Part shown: one piece after another, positions 5,913-12,375 of the stretch
How positions within the stretch are numbered: position 1 is the stretch's first letter
Layout: every line of letters starts with the position of its first letter
Assembly: GCA_904502145.1 (NCBI GenBank)
Contig: CAJGDH010000029.1
Location: forward strand, 1-12,375
Origin: an uncultured Eubacterium sp.
GTDB taxonomy: Bacteria; Bacillota; Clostridia; Lachnospirales; Lachnospiraceae
Direction: 5' to 3'
Length of the DNA stretch: 12,375 nucleotides
The notes under the pieces: generated by a model
What the model saw: only the letters and a program-made list of their open reading frames with translations
Told to the model about the DNA's origin: nothing
Databases searched by the model: none
Made by a program: the position numbers and the translations under genes

Positions 5913-7181
5913 TTAAGGATTTTCCTCCTCTGATTCCTCCGAGCTGCCGCCGAGATAATCCATGGAACTCTCACGGACACCGTCGATCAGGTCCACAAAG
6001 ATCGGGGCAGATGTGGCGGACTGCTCTTTGAGCTCCCCACCCTTCAGGTATTCATCATATTTCTTTTTATACTCATCCTCTGTCTTGACCAGTTCATCAA
6101 GGCTCTGTCCGTCTATGGTAAAACCGGTGGTGTCAAATATCTTGATACTGCCTTTTCTAAGTTTCTTTTCCACTTCCATCAGTTTCTGTGCGGTCCCTTC
6201 AACCACCTCAGCATCGTTGAGCTGGGTGAGGCTCACCATATTTCCTTTGTAACCGCCGCAGAAATCCTTGTCGATTATTCTTCCGTTGATCATGGCATTG
6301 ACCACGTCGGTGTAATACAGGCTCCAGTCGGTATAGGTTGAAGTGAGGGCCTGCTTCGGGGCGGAATCTATGATATTGTATTCATTTCCGATGACCGGGA
6401 TACCGCGTTCTGCACATACCGCCGCCGCGGCGCTGGTATATGTATAGGTACACATCATGCCCACACCGGATGCGGCAAGCTGCCGTGCCGCCTCTCCGTC
6501 AGCATCGTAATTGCCCCGTTTTCCCACGTAGCGCACATCGATGGTGGACTGGGAACACTGGGTACGGATGCCCAGATAAAAGGCATTGATACAGGTGCTG
6601 GTCTCCGCACACTGTTTGTAGGCAACAAAGCCGACCCTGCAGTCATAGGGGGAGATATCCCCGCGGTTGAGACGATGGTTCAGCTCCATTCCGGCGATCA
6701 CCCCGGCAGCATAGTAAGCTTCATAGATCCTGGAATTAAAGGTATGGACATTGGGCAGGTCAGAGTCGGCGCTCTCCCTTCCCCCTTCAAGGCAGAACTG
6801 GATATCATCATATTCCTCCGCTGCCTCAAGGACTGCTTCCTCATAGCGGGCACCCAGGGCAAGGATAAGCTGGCATCCCTTATCGGCAAGAGTTTTGATC
6901 TCCTGGGGACACTCCTCTTTTCCAACGTTTCTCTGAATAAATACCTGCCTGTCGGTGAGGCCTGTCCTGTGCTGCATCCTGCGGATCGCATCCACTCTGG
7001 CCACGGTATCCGGAGCATTATCTTCCGCCGGCAGGATAAATCCGACTTTCAGTTTGCCGTCATCCACTCCCTCCATAGTTGTCTGTTCTTTGGAAGTGTC
7101 CGCTTCCCCGGATCTTTTCCTGCAGCCTGCCTGACTGAATAATAATAAGAATGCAAGCAATACCGCTATATATTTCTTCAT
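5913..7181 (-). CDS. BMP-family (PnrA/TmpC-like) substrate-binding lipoprotein
   Basis: The protein has a lipoprotein signal peptide: MKK, a hydrophobic stretch (4-16) and a lipobox ending SQAGC, with Cys20 as the lipidated residue, so it should be anchored outside the cytoplasmic membrane. The mature part resembles the basic membrane protein family of ABC-transporter binding proteins, which bind nucleosides or related ligands: LKVGFILPAEDN at the first strand (44-55), KGCQLILALG (101-110), the conserved inter-lobe segment YEAYYAAGVIAGM (153-165) and CRVGFVAYK (181-189). At 422 residues it is longer than usual members because of a C-terminal extension (about 350-422) that ends acidic. No ABC permease or ATPase gene is next to it, so the ligand and partner are unknown. 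The mature protein has ten cysteines besides Cys20, unusual for an exported protein. AAGGAGG lies six bases before the ATG. Confidence 0.85.
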   Translation of the reverse strand: MKKYIAVLLAFLLLFSQAGCRKRSGEADTSKEQTTMEGVDDGKLKVGFILPAEDNAPDTVARVDAIRRMQHRTGLTDRQVFIQRNVGKEECPQEIKTLADKGCQLILALGARYEEAVLEAAEEYDDIQFCLEGGRESADSDLPNVHTFNSRIYEAYYAAGVIAGMELNHRLNRGDISPYDCRVGFVAYKQCAETSTCINAFYLGIRTQCSQSTIDVRYVGKRGNYDADGEAARQLAASGVGMMCTYTYTSAAAAVCAERGIPVIGNEYNIIDSAPKQALTSTYTDWSLYYTDVVNAMINGRIIDKDFCGGYKGNMVSLTQLNDAEVVEGTAQKLMEVEKKLRKGSIKIFDTTGFTIDGQSLDELVKTEDEYKKKYDEYLKGGELKEQSATSAPIFVDLIDGVRESSMDYLGGSSEESEEENP

Positions 7182-7219
7182 CGTCTTCCTCCTTGGATGA
7201 TAGATATTTTGTTTATCTT

Positions 7220-7248
7220 ATCCTACAATATATTCGGCTATTTTTCAA
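7220..7248 (-). promoter_or_regulatory. Probable promoter of the BMP-family lipoprotein gene
   Basis: On the minus strand TTGAAA (7248-7243) and TAGGAT (7225-7220) are 17 bases apart. The -35 overlaps the last codons of the exonuclease gene upstream. The -10 is only a fair match. It would give a leader of about 30 bases before the ATG at 7181. Confidence 0.45.
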
Positions 7249-8119
7249 TGAGCCTTGGGCAATCTCTTGCATCCATTCCCGAGAGATTGCGGATATCATC
7301 ACAGATCCCAAGGATCGGAGCCGGTATCACCCCGTCCTCCCCCGCGTAGAACTCCTTGAGTTCCTTGATATATTTCTCACTGGCCGCTTTGAATGCAGGT
7401 GATTTTTTCCTGGGATTTTCATCAAGGGGCCACAGTTTGCGGAATCTTCTGTAACGGTGGTAGGTATCCCTGAGGGAAATATATTCTTCCAGCTGACCGG
7501 CTTTTGTCTTTCTGTAACGTCCGGTCATGATGGTTTTCGTGATCAGATACAGGTCCCTGGCATCATCGAGGGCATTGTGGGAGATCACATGCTCCATGTC
7601 ACAGACAAACTTCATATCCGCCAGGCTGACACTCATCCTGTAGCCGAAGATCTTCACGGTAAGCTTTCTGGTGATGTCCGTGACTTTGCCGATGACCCTC
7701 CGGTACTTTTTCGAGATATGGGGGTGATTCTTGCGGAGATTATCCTCCAGGGTCACCCGGTCATTTCCCCAGACATATACCGTATGGATATGGTAGGTCT
7801 GAAGGATCTTGTCGATCCTCTGGAATGCCTGTTCAAAAGAAGGGGCACCGTTGATCTCTTCCTGGGTCAGTCCTGTCAGTTCCTTGCAGTATCTGGTCAG
7901 GACAGGATTATATTTTGGACAGACAGGGGTGTAAAATTCCTCGACGAAATCATAATCCTGGTCGGCGATCACCAGACCCACAGAGATCACCTCATTGCTG
8001 TGATTCCGGTCAAATCTCCTGTCATAATTCATGAAACAGGTATATTCGGCATCAAAGAAAGCGTAATATCTGTCATTTTCTTTTCCGACTGCCGTTCTGT
8101 TCTTTTCTTTTGATGGCAT
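7238..8119 (-). CDS. DEDDh-type 3'-5' exonuclease (RNase T / DnaQ fold)
   Basis: The 293-residue protein carries the three exonuclease motifs of the DEDDh class: motif I YYAFFDAEYT (Asp23 and Glu25), motif II around VYVWGNDRVTLEDN (Asp120), and motif III HNALDDARDL (His181 and Asp186). These residues bind two metal ions for 3'-5' hydrolysis of RNA or DNA; which one cannot be told. A basic C-terminal region of about 90 residues after the domain has no match I recognise. The ATG at 8119 is chosen because GGGAGAG lies eight bases before it; an ATG at 8137, which overlaps the map stop as TGATG, lacks such a site. Only 17 bases separate the chosen start from map, so the two are likely co-transcribed. 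It is not a polymerase-epsilon-type subunit by context. Confidence 0.85.
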   Translation of the reverse strand: MPSKEKNRTAVGKENDRYYAFFDAEYTCFMNYDRRFDRNHSNEVISVGLVIADQDYDFVEEFYTPVCPKYNPVLTRYCKELTGLTQEEINGAPSFEQAFQRIDKILQTYHIHTVYVWGNDRVTLEDNLRKNHPHISKKYRRVIGKVTDITRKLTVKIFGYRMSVSLADMKFVCDMEHVISHNALDDARDLYLITKTIMTGRYRKTKAGQLEEYISLRDTYHRYRRFRKLWPLDENPRKKSPAFKAASEKYIKELKEFYAGEDGVIPAPILGICDDIRNLSGMDARDCPRLIEK

Positions 8120-8136
8120 GGTGTCATCTCTCCCCA

Positions 8137-9006
8137 TCAATATGATAATACTTCCGTGCCGTCCTCTGTCACAAGGATCGTGTACTCCCACTGGGCGGAA
8201 GGCATTCCGTCCACAGTGTATATGGTCCATCCGTCATCCTCATCCTGGAAGACATCCGGTCCGCCCATGTTTACCATAGGTTCTATGGTAAATGTCATTC
8301 CCGGTACCAGGAGTATTCCGGTTCCGGGCTCTCCGATATGGCCCACCCAGGGTTCTTCGTGGAATTTCACGCCGCAGCCGTGTCCGCCGATCTCCCTGAC
8401 GATGGTATATCCGTTCTCCGTGGCATGTTTGTTGCAGGCATACTGCATATCCCCGAGGGTTCCCCAGGGCCTTGTATTCTCCAAAGCCAGGTCCAGGCAC
8501 TCTTTGGTGACCCTCACCAGCTTTCTCTTCTCCTCACTCACCTCGCCTATACAGAACATGCGGGAAGCATCCCCGAAATATCCGTTGTAGATCGTGGTGC
8601 AGTCCACATTGACGATATCCCCTTCCTGCAGGATATAGTCCTCAGCGGGGATCCCGTGGCATACGATGTCATCCACGGAGATACACACGCTCTTGGGGTA
8701 GCCTTCGTAGCCCAGACATGCAGGGATACAGCCGATCTCCCTGGTGTAGGCCTCGATGAGCCGGTCAAGTTCGGCCGTGTTGGCACCGGCCTTCACATAG
8801 GGGGTGATATAATCCAGGACCATGGTGTTTTTTCTTCCCGCCTGACGGATCCCTTCGATCTGCTCAGGGGTCTTGATCATCTGATGGTTGGGAACCTGAA
8901 ATCCACGGCTCCTGTAATCCTTGATCCTGTTGTCGAATGCCATGTGGCAGCCTTTATATTTTTTTCCGCTGCCGCACCAGCATTTATCGTTTCTACCAAT
9001 CTTCAT
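8137..9006 (-). CDS. map: Methionine aminopeptidase, type I, with N-terminal SEC-C zinc motif
   Basis: This enzyme removes the initiator methionine from new proteins and is usually essential. The pita-bread fold is complete in 289 residues. Expected ligands are present: His117 (substrate, in VCHGIP), Asp135 (NVDCTTIYNG), Asp146 (YFGDASR), His209 (GGHGCG), Glu242 (FTIEPM) and Glu274 (QWEYT). The first 21 residues, MKIGRNDKCWCGSGKKYKGCH, are a SEC-C motif with Cys9, Cys11, Cys20 and His21 as likely zinc ligands, the same motif as at the SecA C-terminus; in this class of aminopeptidase it is thought to contact the ribosome. GGAGG stands eight bases before the ATG. The gene follows the gpmI terminator after a GC-rich leader and leads into the exonuclease gene. 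Confidence 0.95.
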   Translation of the reverse strand: MKIGRNDKCWCGSGKKYKGCHMAFDNRIKDYRSRGFQVPNHQMIKTPEQIEGIRQAGRKNTMVLDYITPYVKAGANTAELDRLIEAYTREIGCIPACLGYEGYPKSVCISVDDIVCHGIPAEDYILQEGDIVNVDCTTIYNGYFGDASRMFCIGEVSEEKRKLVRVTKECLDLALENTRPWGTLGDMQYACNKHATENGYTIVREIGGHGCGVKFHEEPWVGHIGEPGTGILLVPGMTFTIEPMVNMGGPDVFQDEDDGWTIYTVDGMPSAQWEYTILVTEDGTEVLSY

Positions 9007-9017
9007 CTGTTGTTCCT

Positions 9018-9074
9018 CCGGAAATCTTGATCAGGACTTTTCCGGCAGTCCTGTCGCCGGTTCGTCCGGACAGG
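9018..9074 (-). promoter_or_regulatory. Structured map leader with overlapping hairpins
   Basis: Three inverted repeats overlap in the leader. One pairs 9032-9038 with 9047-9053 (7 base pairs). A second pairs 9050-9055 with 9069-9074, continued by 9058-9060 with 9066-9068 after a two-base bulge. A third pairs CCGGAAA (9018-9024) with TTTCCGG (9039-9045). The first two share 9050-9053 and cannot form together. The third covers the first two Gs of the map ribosome binding site, so alternative folding could control translation. All pairings are seen directly; regulation is inference, and no known riboswitch class was recognised. Confidence 0.3.
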
Positions 9075-9142
9075 CGATCTTGATCCTTCCCCTGCCCTGC
9101 GCGACGGGCACATCGCACATCGGTCGGATATGCGCATTGCGC

Positions 9143-9181
9143 AAAAGAACAGGCTGTTATGGCGTAAACACCATAACAGCC
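9143..9181 (-). terminator. Intrinsic terminator of the pgk-tpiA-gpmI operon
   Basis: On the minus strand GGCTGTTATGG and CCATAACAGCC form an 11-base-pair stem around an eight-base loop, followed by TGTTCTTTT. It begins seven bases after the gpmI stop. The T-tract is interrupted (C at 9147), so termination may be incomplete and some transcription may continue into map. Confidence 0.82.
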
Positions 9182-9187
9182 ATAGGT

Positions 9188-10732
9188 TTATTTTTCGATC
9201 AGAAGTGACTTTCCAGTCATTTCAGCCGGTTGTTCCATTCCCATCATCTGGATCAGGGTCGGTGCGATGTCTGCCAGACATCCTCCCTCCCTCAGAGTAT
9301 ATCCCTCATCGTAATTGATCAGGATGAAAGGAACGGGGTTGGTGGTGTGTGCCGTGAAGGGATCGCCTGTCTCATAGTCGATCATCTGCTCACAGTTTCC
9401 ATGGTCCGCACAGAGGAACATCTGTCCTCCGACCTCGAGAAGTGCTTCCAGAACTCTGCCGATACAGGTATCCACAGCTTCCACGGCCTTGATGGCGGCC
9501 TCCTGGACTCCGGTATGTCCCACCATGTCCGGGTTGGCAAAGTTGATGATGATCACATCATATTCCTGTCCCCTGATGGCGGCCACAAGCTTGTCGCAGA
9601 CCTCCGGGGCGCTCATCTCCGGCTGAAGGTCGTAGGTGGCCACACCGGGAGACTTCACAAGAATACGGTCCTCATCTTTATTGGGCACCTCCACGCCGCC
9701 GTTGAAGAAGAAAGTGACGTGGGCATATTTCTCTGTCTCCGCGAGACGGAGCTGTTTCAGACCATGATCCGCCAGGAACTGACCGAAGGTGTTGGTGATC
9801 TCCACCTTATGGAAGGCCACCAGCTTGTTGGGGATCGTGGGATCGTAGTCAGAGAAACATACGTAGGTGAGCGGGAAATATCCACCCCTGCGCTCAAAGC
9901 CGGTAAAATCAGGATCACAGAAGGCGCGGGTGATCTCCCTTGCCCGGTCGGGACGGAAGTTAAAGAAGATGACGGAGTCATTCTCCTTGATGGTTCCCAC
10001 CGGTTTACCGTCTTCCCTGATCACTACGGGGATGACGAACTCATCGGTGACCCCTGCGGCGTAGGAATCCTCCATGGCCTGGGCAGCGCTGTCGGCACTG
10101 TTCCCCTCACCGTAGACCAGGGCCGCGTAAGCTTTCTCCACACGGTCCCAGTTGGTATCCCTGTCCATGGCATAATAACGTCCTTCGATGGAGGCTACCT
10201 TGCCGACACCGATCTCTGCCATCTTCTCCTCCAGCTCAGCGACAAAGCCCTGACCGGAAGTCGGGGGCGTATCACGGCCGTCGAGGAAGCAATGGACACA
10301 GACATCCTCGAGCCCGCTTTTCTTTGCCAGCTCCAGAAGTGCATACAGGTGGGTGTTGTGGCTGTGGACACCGCCGTCGGACAGAAGTCCGTACAGGTGG
10401 AGGGTTGATCCCTTCTCCTTACAGTTCCCGACCGCCTGAAGCATGGCAGGGTTCTCGAAGAAATCGCCATCCTGGATGGATTTTGTGATTCGTGTGAGTT
10501 CCTGATAGACGATACGCCCTGCACCCATATTCAGATGGCCGACCTCCGAATTACCCATCTGTCCGTCCGGCAGACCGACAGCCATTCCGCTGGCGTAGCC
10601 TTTGACGAAGGGATAATCCCGGATCAGCTTATCGAGATTGGGTGTTTTGGCCAGATACACCGAATTCGCCTCATGCTTTTCATTCAGCCCGAAGCCGTCC
10701 AATATCATTAAAACGGTTGGTTTTCTGCTCAT
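9188..10732 (-). CDS. gpmI: 2,3-bisphosphoglycerate-independent phosphoglycerate mutase
   Basis: This cytoplasmic glycolytic enzyme interconverts 3- and 2-phosphoglycerate through a phosphoserine intermediate with two manganese ions. The 514-residue length is standard. Visible key residues are Asp12 in MILDGFG, the catalytic Ser62 in GNSEVGHLNMG, His123 in GGVHSH, GRDT (152-155), Arg185 and Arg191 around EGRYYAMDRD, Arg260 and Arg263 in FRPDRAREI, Lys336 in EKYAHVTFFFNGG, the metal ligands Asp402 and His406 in NPDMVGHTG, Asp443 and His444 in CADHGN, and His462. It is unrelated to the cofactor-dependent GpmA. AGGAGA lies eight bases before the ATG. It follows tpiA by 34 bases and ends the glycolytic operon. 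Confidence 0.97.
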   Translation of the reverse strand: MSRKPTVLMILDGFGLNEKHEANSVYLAKTPNLDKLIRDYPFVKGYASGMAVGLPDGQMGNSEVGHLNMGAGRIVYQELTRITKSIQDGDFFENPAMLQAVGNCKEKGSTLHLYGLLSDGGVHSHNTHLYALLELAKKSGLEDVCVHCFLDGRDTPPTSGQGFVAELEEKMAEIGVGKVASIEGRYYAMDRDTNWDRVEKAYAALVYGEGNSADSAAQAMEDSYAAGVTDEFVIPVVIREDGKPVGTIKENDSVIFFNFRPDRAREITRAFCDPDFTGFERRGGYFPLTYVCFSDYDPTIPNKLVAFHKVEITNTFGQFLADHGLKQLRLAETEKYAHVTFFFNGGVEVPNKDEDRILVKSPGVATYDLQPEMSAPEVCDKLVAAIRGQEYDVIIINFANPDMVGHTGVQEAAIKAVEAVDTCIGRVLEALLEVGGQMFLCADHGNCEQMIDYETGDPFTAHTTNPVPFILINYDEGYTLREGGCLADIAPTLIQMMGMEQPAEMTGKSLLIEK

Positions 10733-10766
10733 TCTACAAATCTCCTAAACACATAAATGTGCAGTA

Positions 10767-11513
10767 TTATTTATAATTTACGATCTTGCCGAAGTCCTCT
10801 TTCAGGGAAGCTCCGCCAACTAAGCCGCCGTCGATATCCGGCTGTGCGAACAGGTCGGGGGCTGTCTTGGCATTGACAGATCCGCCGTACTGGATACGGA
10901 TAGCTTCTGCGGTAGCCTCATCGTATACTTCAGCGATACATTTACGGATGGCTCCGCAAACTTCCTGAGCCTGTTCTGTTGTTGCTGTCTTGCCGGTTCC
11001 GATCGCCCAGATGGGTTCGTAAGCGATAACAACCTTTGCGGCGTCTTCAGCGCTCACATCCTGTAAGCCGATCTTAACCTGCTGGCGGATGAAATCCATG
11101 GTGACGCCCTGCTCTCTCTGTTCGAGGGTCTCACCGCAGCACATGATCGGAACAAGGTTATGCTCAAGAGCCTTTTTCACTTTTTTATTGATGTCGGCAT
11201 CTGTCTCTTTGAAGTATTCTCTTCTCTCTGAATGGCCGATGATGACATACTCAACACCAGCGTCTACCAGCATGGCGGGAGCGATCTCACCTGTGTAAGC
11301 TCCGCTCTCTTCGTAGTACATATTCTCTGCACCGACTTTGATGTTGGTTCCTTTGGCTGCCTCAACAACGGGAACGATATCAATGGCGGGAACGCAGAAT
11401 ACCACGTCAACATCTTCACTTGCCACTAAGGGTTTTAATAACTCGACAAGTTTGACAGCCTCAGAGGGAGTTTTGTTCATTTTCCAGTTTCCGGCAACAA
11501 TTGTTTTACGCAT
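10767..11513 (-). CDS. tpiA: Triose-phosphate isomerase
   Basis: TpiA interconverts dihydroxyacetone phosphate and glyceraldehyde 3-phosphate. The 248-residue protein is complete: AGNWKMN with Asn9 and Lys11, the catalytic histidine in IIGHSERRE (His94), the catalytic base in VIAYEPIWAIGTG (Glu166) followed directly by the phosphate loop, and YGGSVN. The frame extends two codons upstream to a TTG at 11519, but the family normally begins MRKxIVAGNWKMN, so the ATG at 11513 is chosen; AGAGG lies ten bases upstream of it. It is the middle gene of pgk-tpiA-gpmI, with 49 bases to pgk and 34 to gpmI, and no terminator was seen in either gap. Confidence 0.97.
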   Translation of the reverse strand: MRKTIVAGNWKMNKTPSEAVKLVELLKPLVASEDVDVVFCVPAIDIVPVVEAAKGTNIKVGAENMYYEESGAYTGEIAPAMLVDAGVEYVIIGHSERREYFKETDADINKKVKKALEHNLVPIMCCGETLEQREQGVTMDFIRQQVKIGLQDVSAEDAAKVVIAYEPIWAIGTGKTATTEQAQEVCGAIRKCIAEVYDEATAEAIRIQYGGSVNAKTAPDLFAQPDIDGGLVGGASLKEDFGKIVNYK

Positions 11514-11562
11514 AATCAATTAACCTCTTTTCATTTTCAATCAGAATCAATTTGGATATATT

Positions 11563-12375
11563 TTATTTATCATTTGCAGCGGCAACGCCGGGAAGCTCCT
11601 TGCCCTCAAGGAATTCAAGGGAAGCTCCGCCGCCGGTGGAGATGTGGGACATCTTCGGGCCGTAGCCAAGCTGGTTTACTGCAGCTGCGGAATCTCCGCC
11701 GCCGATGATGGTGGTGGCATCCGTCTCAGCGAGAGCTGCTGCGACTGCCTTGGTTCCTGCGGCGAGGATAGGATTCTCGAATACGCCCATAGGTCCGTTC
11801 CAGACCACGGTCTTGGCTGATTACACCGCATCGGCATAAAGCTCGATGGTCTTCGGTCCGATGTCCATACCCATTTTGTCGGCAGGGATCTTGTCGGAAT
11901 CCACAACAACCGTTGCGATCTCAGCATCGATAGGATCCGGGAACATGTCCGTACATACGGTGTCAACGGGAAGAAGAAGCTGTTTCCCGAGCTTCTCTGC
12001 CTTATCCATCATCTCCTTGCAGTAGTCGATCTTTGAATCATCCAGAAGGGATTTTCCGATCTCATAGCCTTTTGCCTTAAGGAAGGTGTAGGCCATACCG
12101 CCGCCGATGATGAGGGTGTCACATTTTTCGAGCAGGTTGGAGATAACATTCAGTTTGTCCGCAACCTTGGCACCGCCAAGGATAGCTACAAAGGGACGTA
12201 CCGGATTCTCAACGGCATTGCCGAGGAAATCGATCTCCTTCTGCATAAGGTAACCGACAACTGCTGTATCTTTAAGTGCTGAAACACCTACGTTGGAGCA
12301 GTGTGCCCTGTGGGCTGTACCGAAAGCGTCATTGACAAAGACATCACAGATGGATGCCAGGTCTTTGGAGAATTC
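11563..12375 (-). pseudogene. pgk: Phosphoglycerate kinase, 5' part outside window, interrupted by an in-frame TAA
   Basis: Pgk makes ATP from 1,3-bisphosphoglycerate and ADP. The window holds 270 codons plus the stop, out of about 395 to 400; the N-terminal part is beyond the edge. Conserved segments run in one frame: DVFVNDAFGTAHRAH near the edge, RPFVAILGGAKVADK, IIGGGMAYTFLKAKG, MDIGPKTIELYADAV, then TAA at 11823-11821, then without any shift SAKTVVWNGPMGVFE, GGGDSAAAV and STGGGASLEFLEGKELPGV to the natural stop at 11563. The stop falls where a family member would carry an ordinary residue, often lysine, so one base change (for example AAA to TAA) explains it. Translation stopping there would lack the last 85 residues, including the nucleotide-binding GGGDS loop. 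There is no other decay. Sequencing error, clone mutation or a true recent nonsense mutation are all possible; if it is an error this is a normal pgk. Confidence 0.9.

Noticed and set aside
7457..8113. 218-codon open frame on the plus strand
   Set aside because: Antisense shadow of the exonuclease gene, whose motifs are unambiguous.
8120..8230. Longer N-terminus for the exonuclease (starts at 8230 or 8137)
   Set aside because: The extension overlaps the map coding sequence or lacks a ribosome binding site; GGGAGAG fits the ATG at 8119.
9230..10408. 392-codon open frame on the plus strand
   Set aside because: Antisense shadow of gpmI, with no recognisable protein features.
11563..11808. Separate gene starting at GTG 11808
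   Set aside because: It is the C-terminal part of Pgk in the same frame as the upstream part; the GTG is an internal valine codon of TVVWNGP with no ribosome binding site.

Overview
The window looks like a piece of chromosome from a low-GC-lineage Gram-positive anaerobe, most likely a Clostridia member of the Lachnospiraceae type. The basis is the gene content and protein style: a SEC-C-tagged methionine aminopeptidase, a secG-rnr-smpB run, a pgk-tpiA-gpmI glycolytic run, purine-rich AGGAGG-type ribosome binding sites, and base composition that looks close to balanced by eye. I cannot name the species. No phage, IS element, CRISPR array, tRNA or rRNA was seen.

Layout. Nearly everything reads on the minus strand. 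At 1-1614 there is a sulfur amino-acid pair: a MetY-type O-acetylhomoserine sulfhydrylase followed by the N-terminal part of a CysK-like cysteine synthase, cut by the window edge. At 1615-1947 lies a 333-base AT-rich divergent intergenic region with two TTTCC/GGAAA palindromes, an extended -10 promoter and a perfect 17-base tandem repeat. The only plus-strand genes follow at 1948-2607: a 54-residue four-cysteine protein and a MarR-family regulator, closed by a strong terminator. At 2692-5896 are smpB, rnr and secG, the quality-control and secretion genes; secG has a good promoter and its own terminator, which sits only 20 bases before the rnr start. At 5913-9006 are a BMP-family lipoprotein, a DEDDh exonuclease and methionine aminopeptidase. 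At 9143-12375 are gpmI, tpiA and the 3' two thirds of pgk.

How the genes work together. SmpB (tmRNA partner) and RNase R (3'-5' exonuclease that degrades structured and nonstop mRNA) form a ribosome-rescue pair. Pgk, TpiA and GpmI are lower-glycolysis enzymes transcribed pgk to tpiA to gpmI and ended by a hairpin terminator at 9143-9181. MetY and the CysK-like enzyme share an operon and use sulfide with O-acetylated amino acids.

The most notable point is an in-frame TAA stop inside otherwise intact pgk (11821-11823). The same reading frame continues on both sides with conserved Pgk sequence. This is either a sequencing or cloning error or a recent nonsense mutation in a central glycolytic gene. 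I found no convincing new multi-gene system. The less explained parts are the small cysteine protein with its MarR neighbour and repeats, the terminator before rnr, and the structured leader of map.
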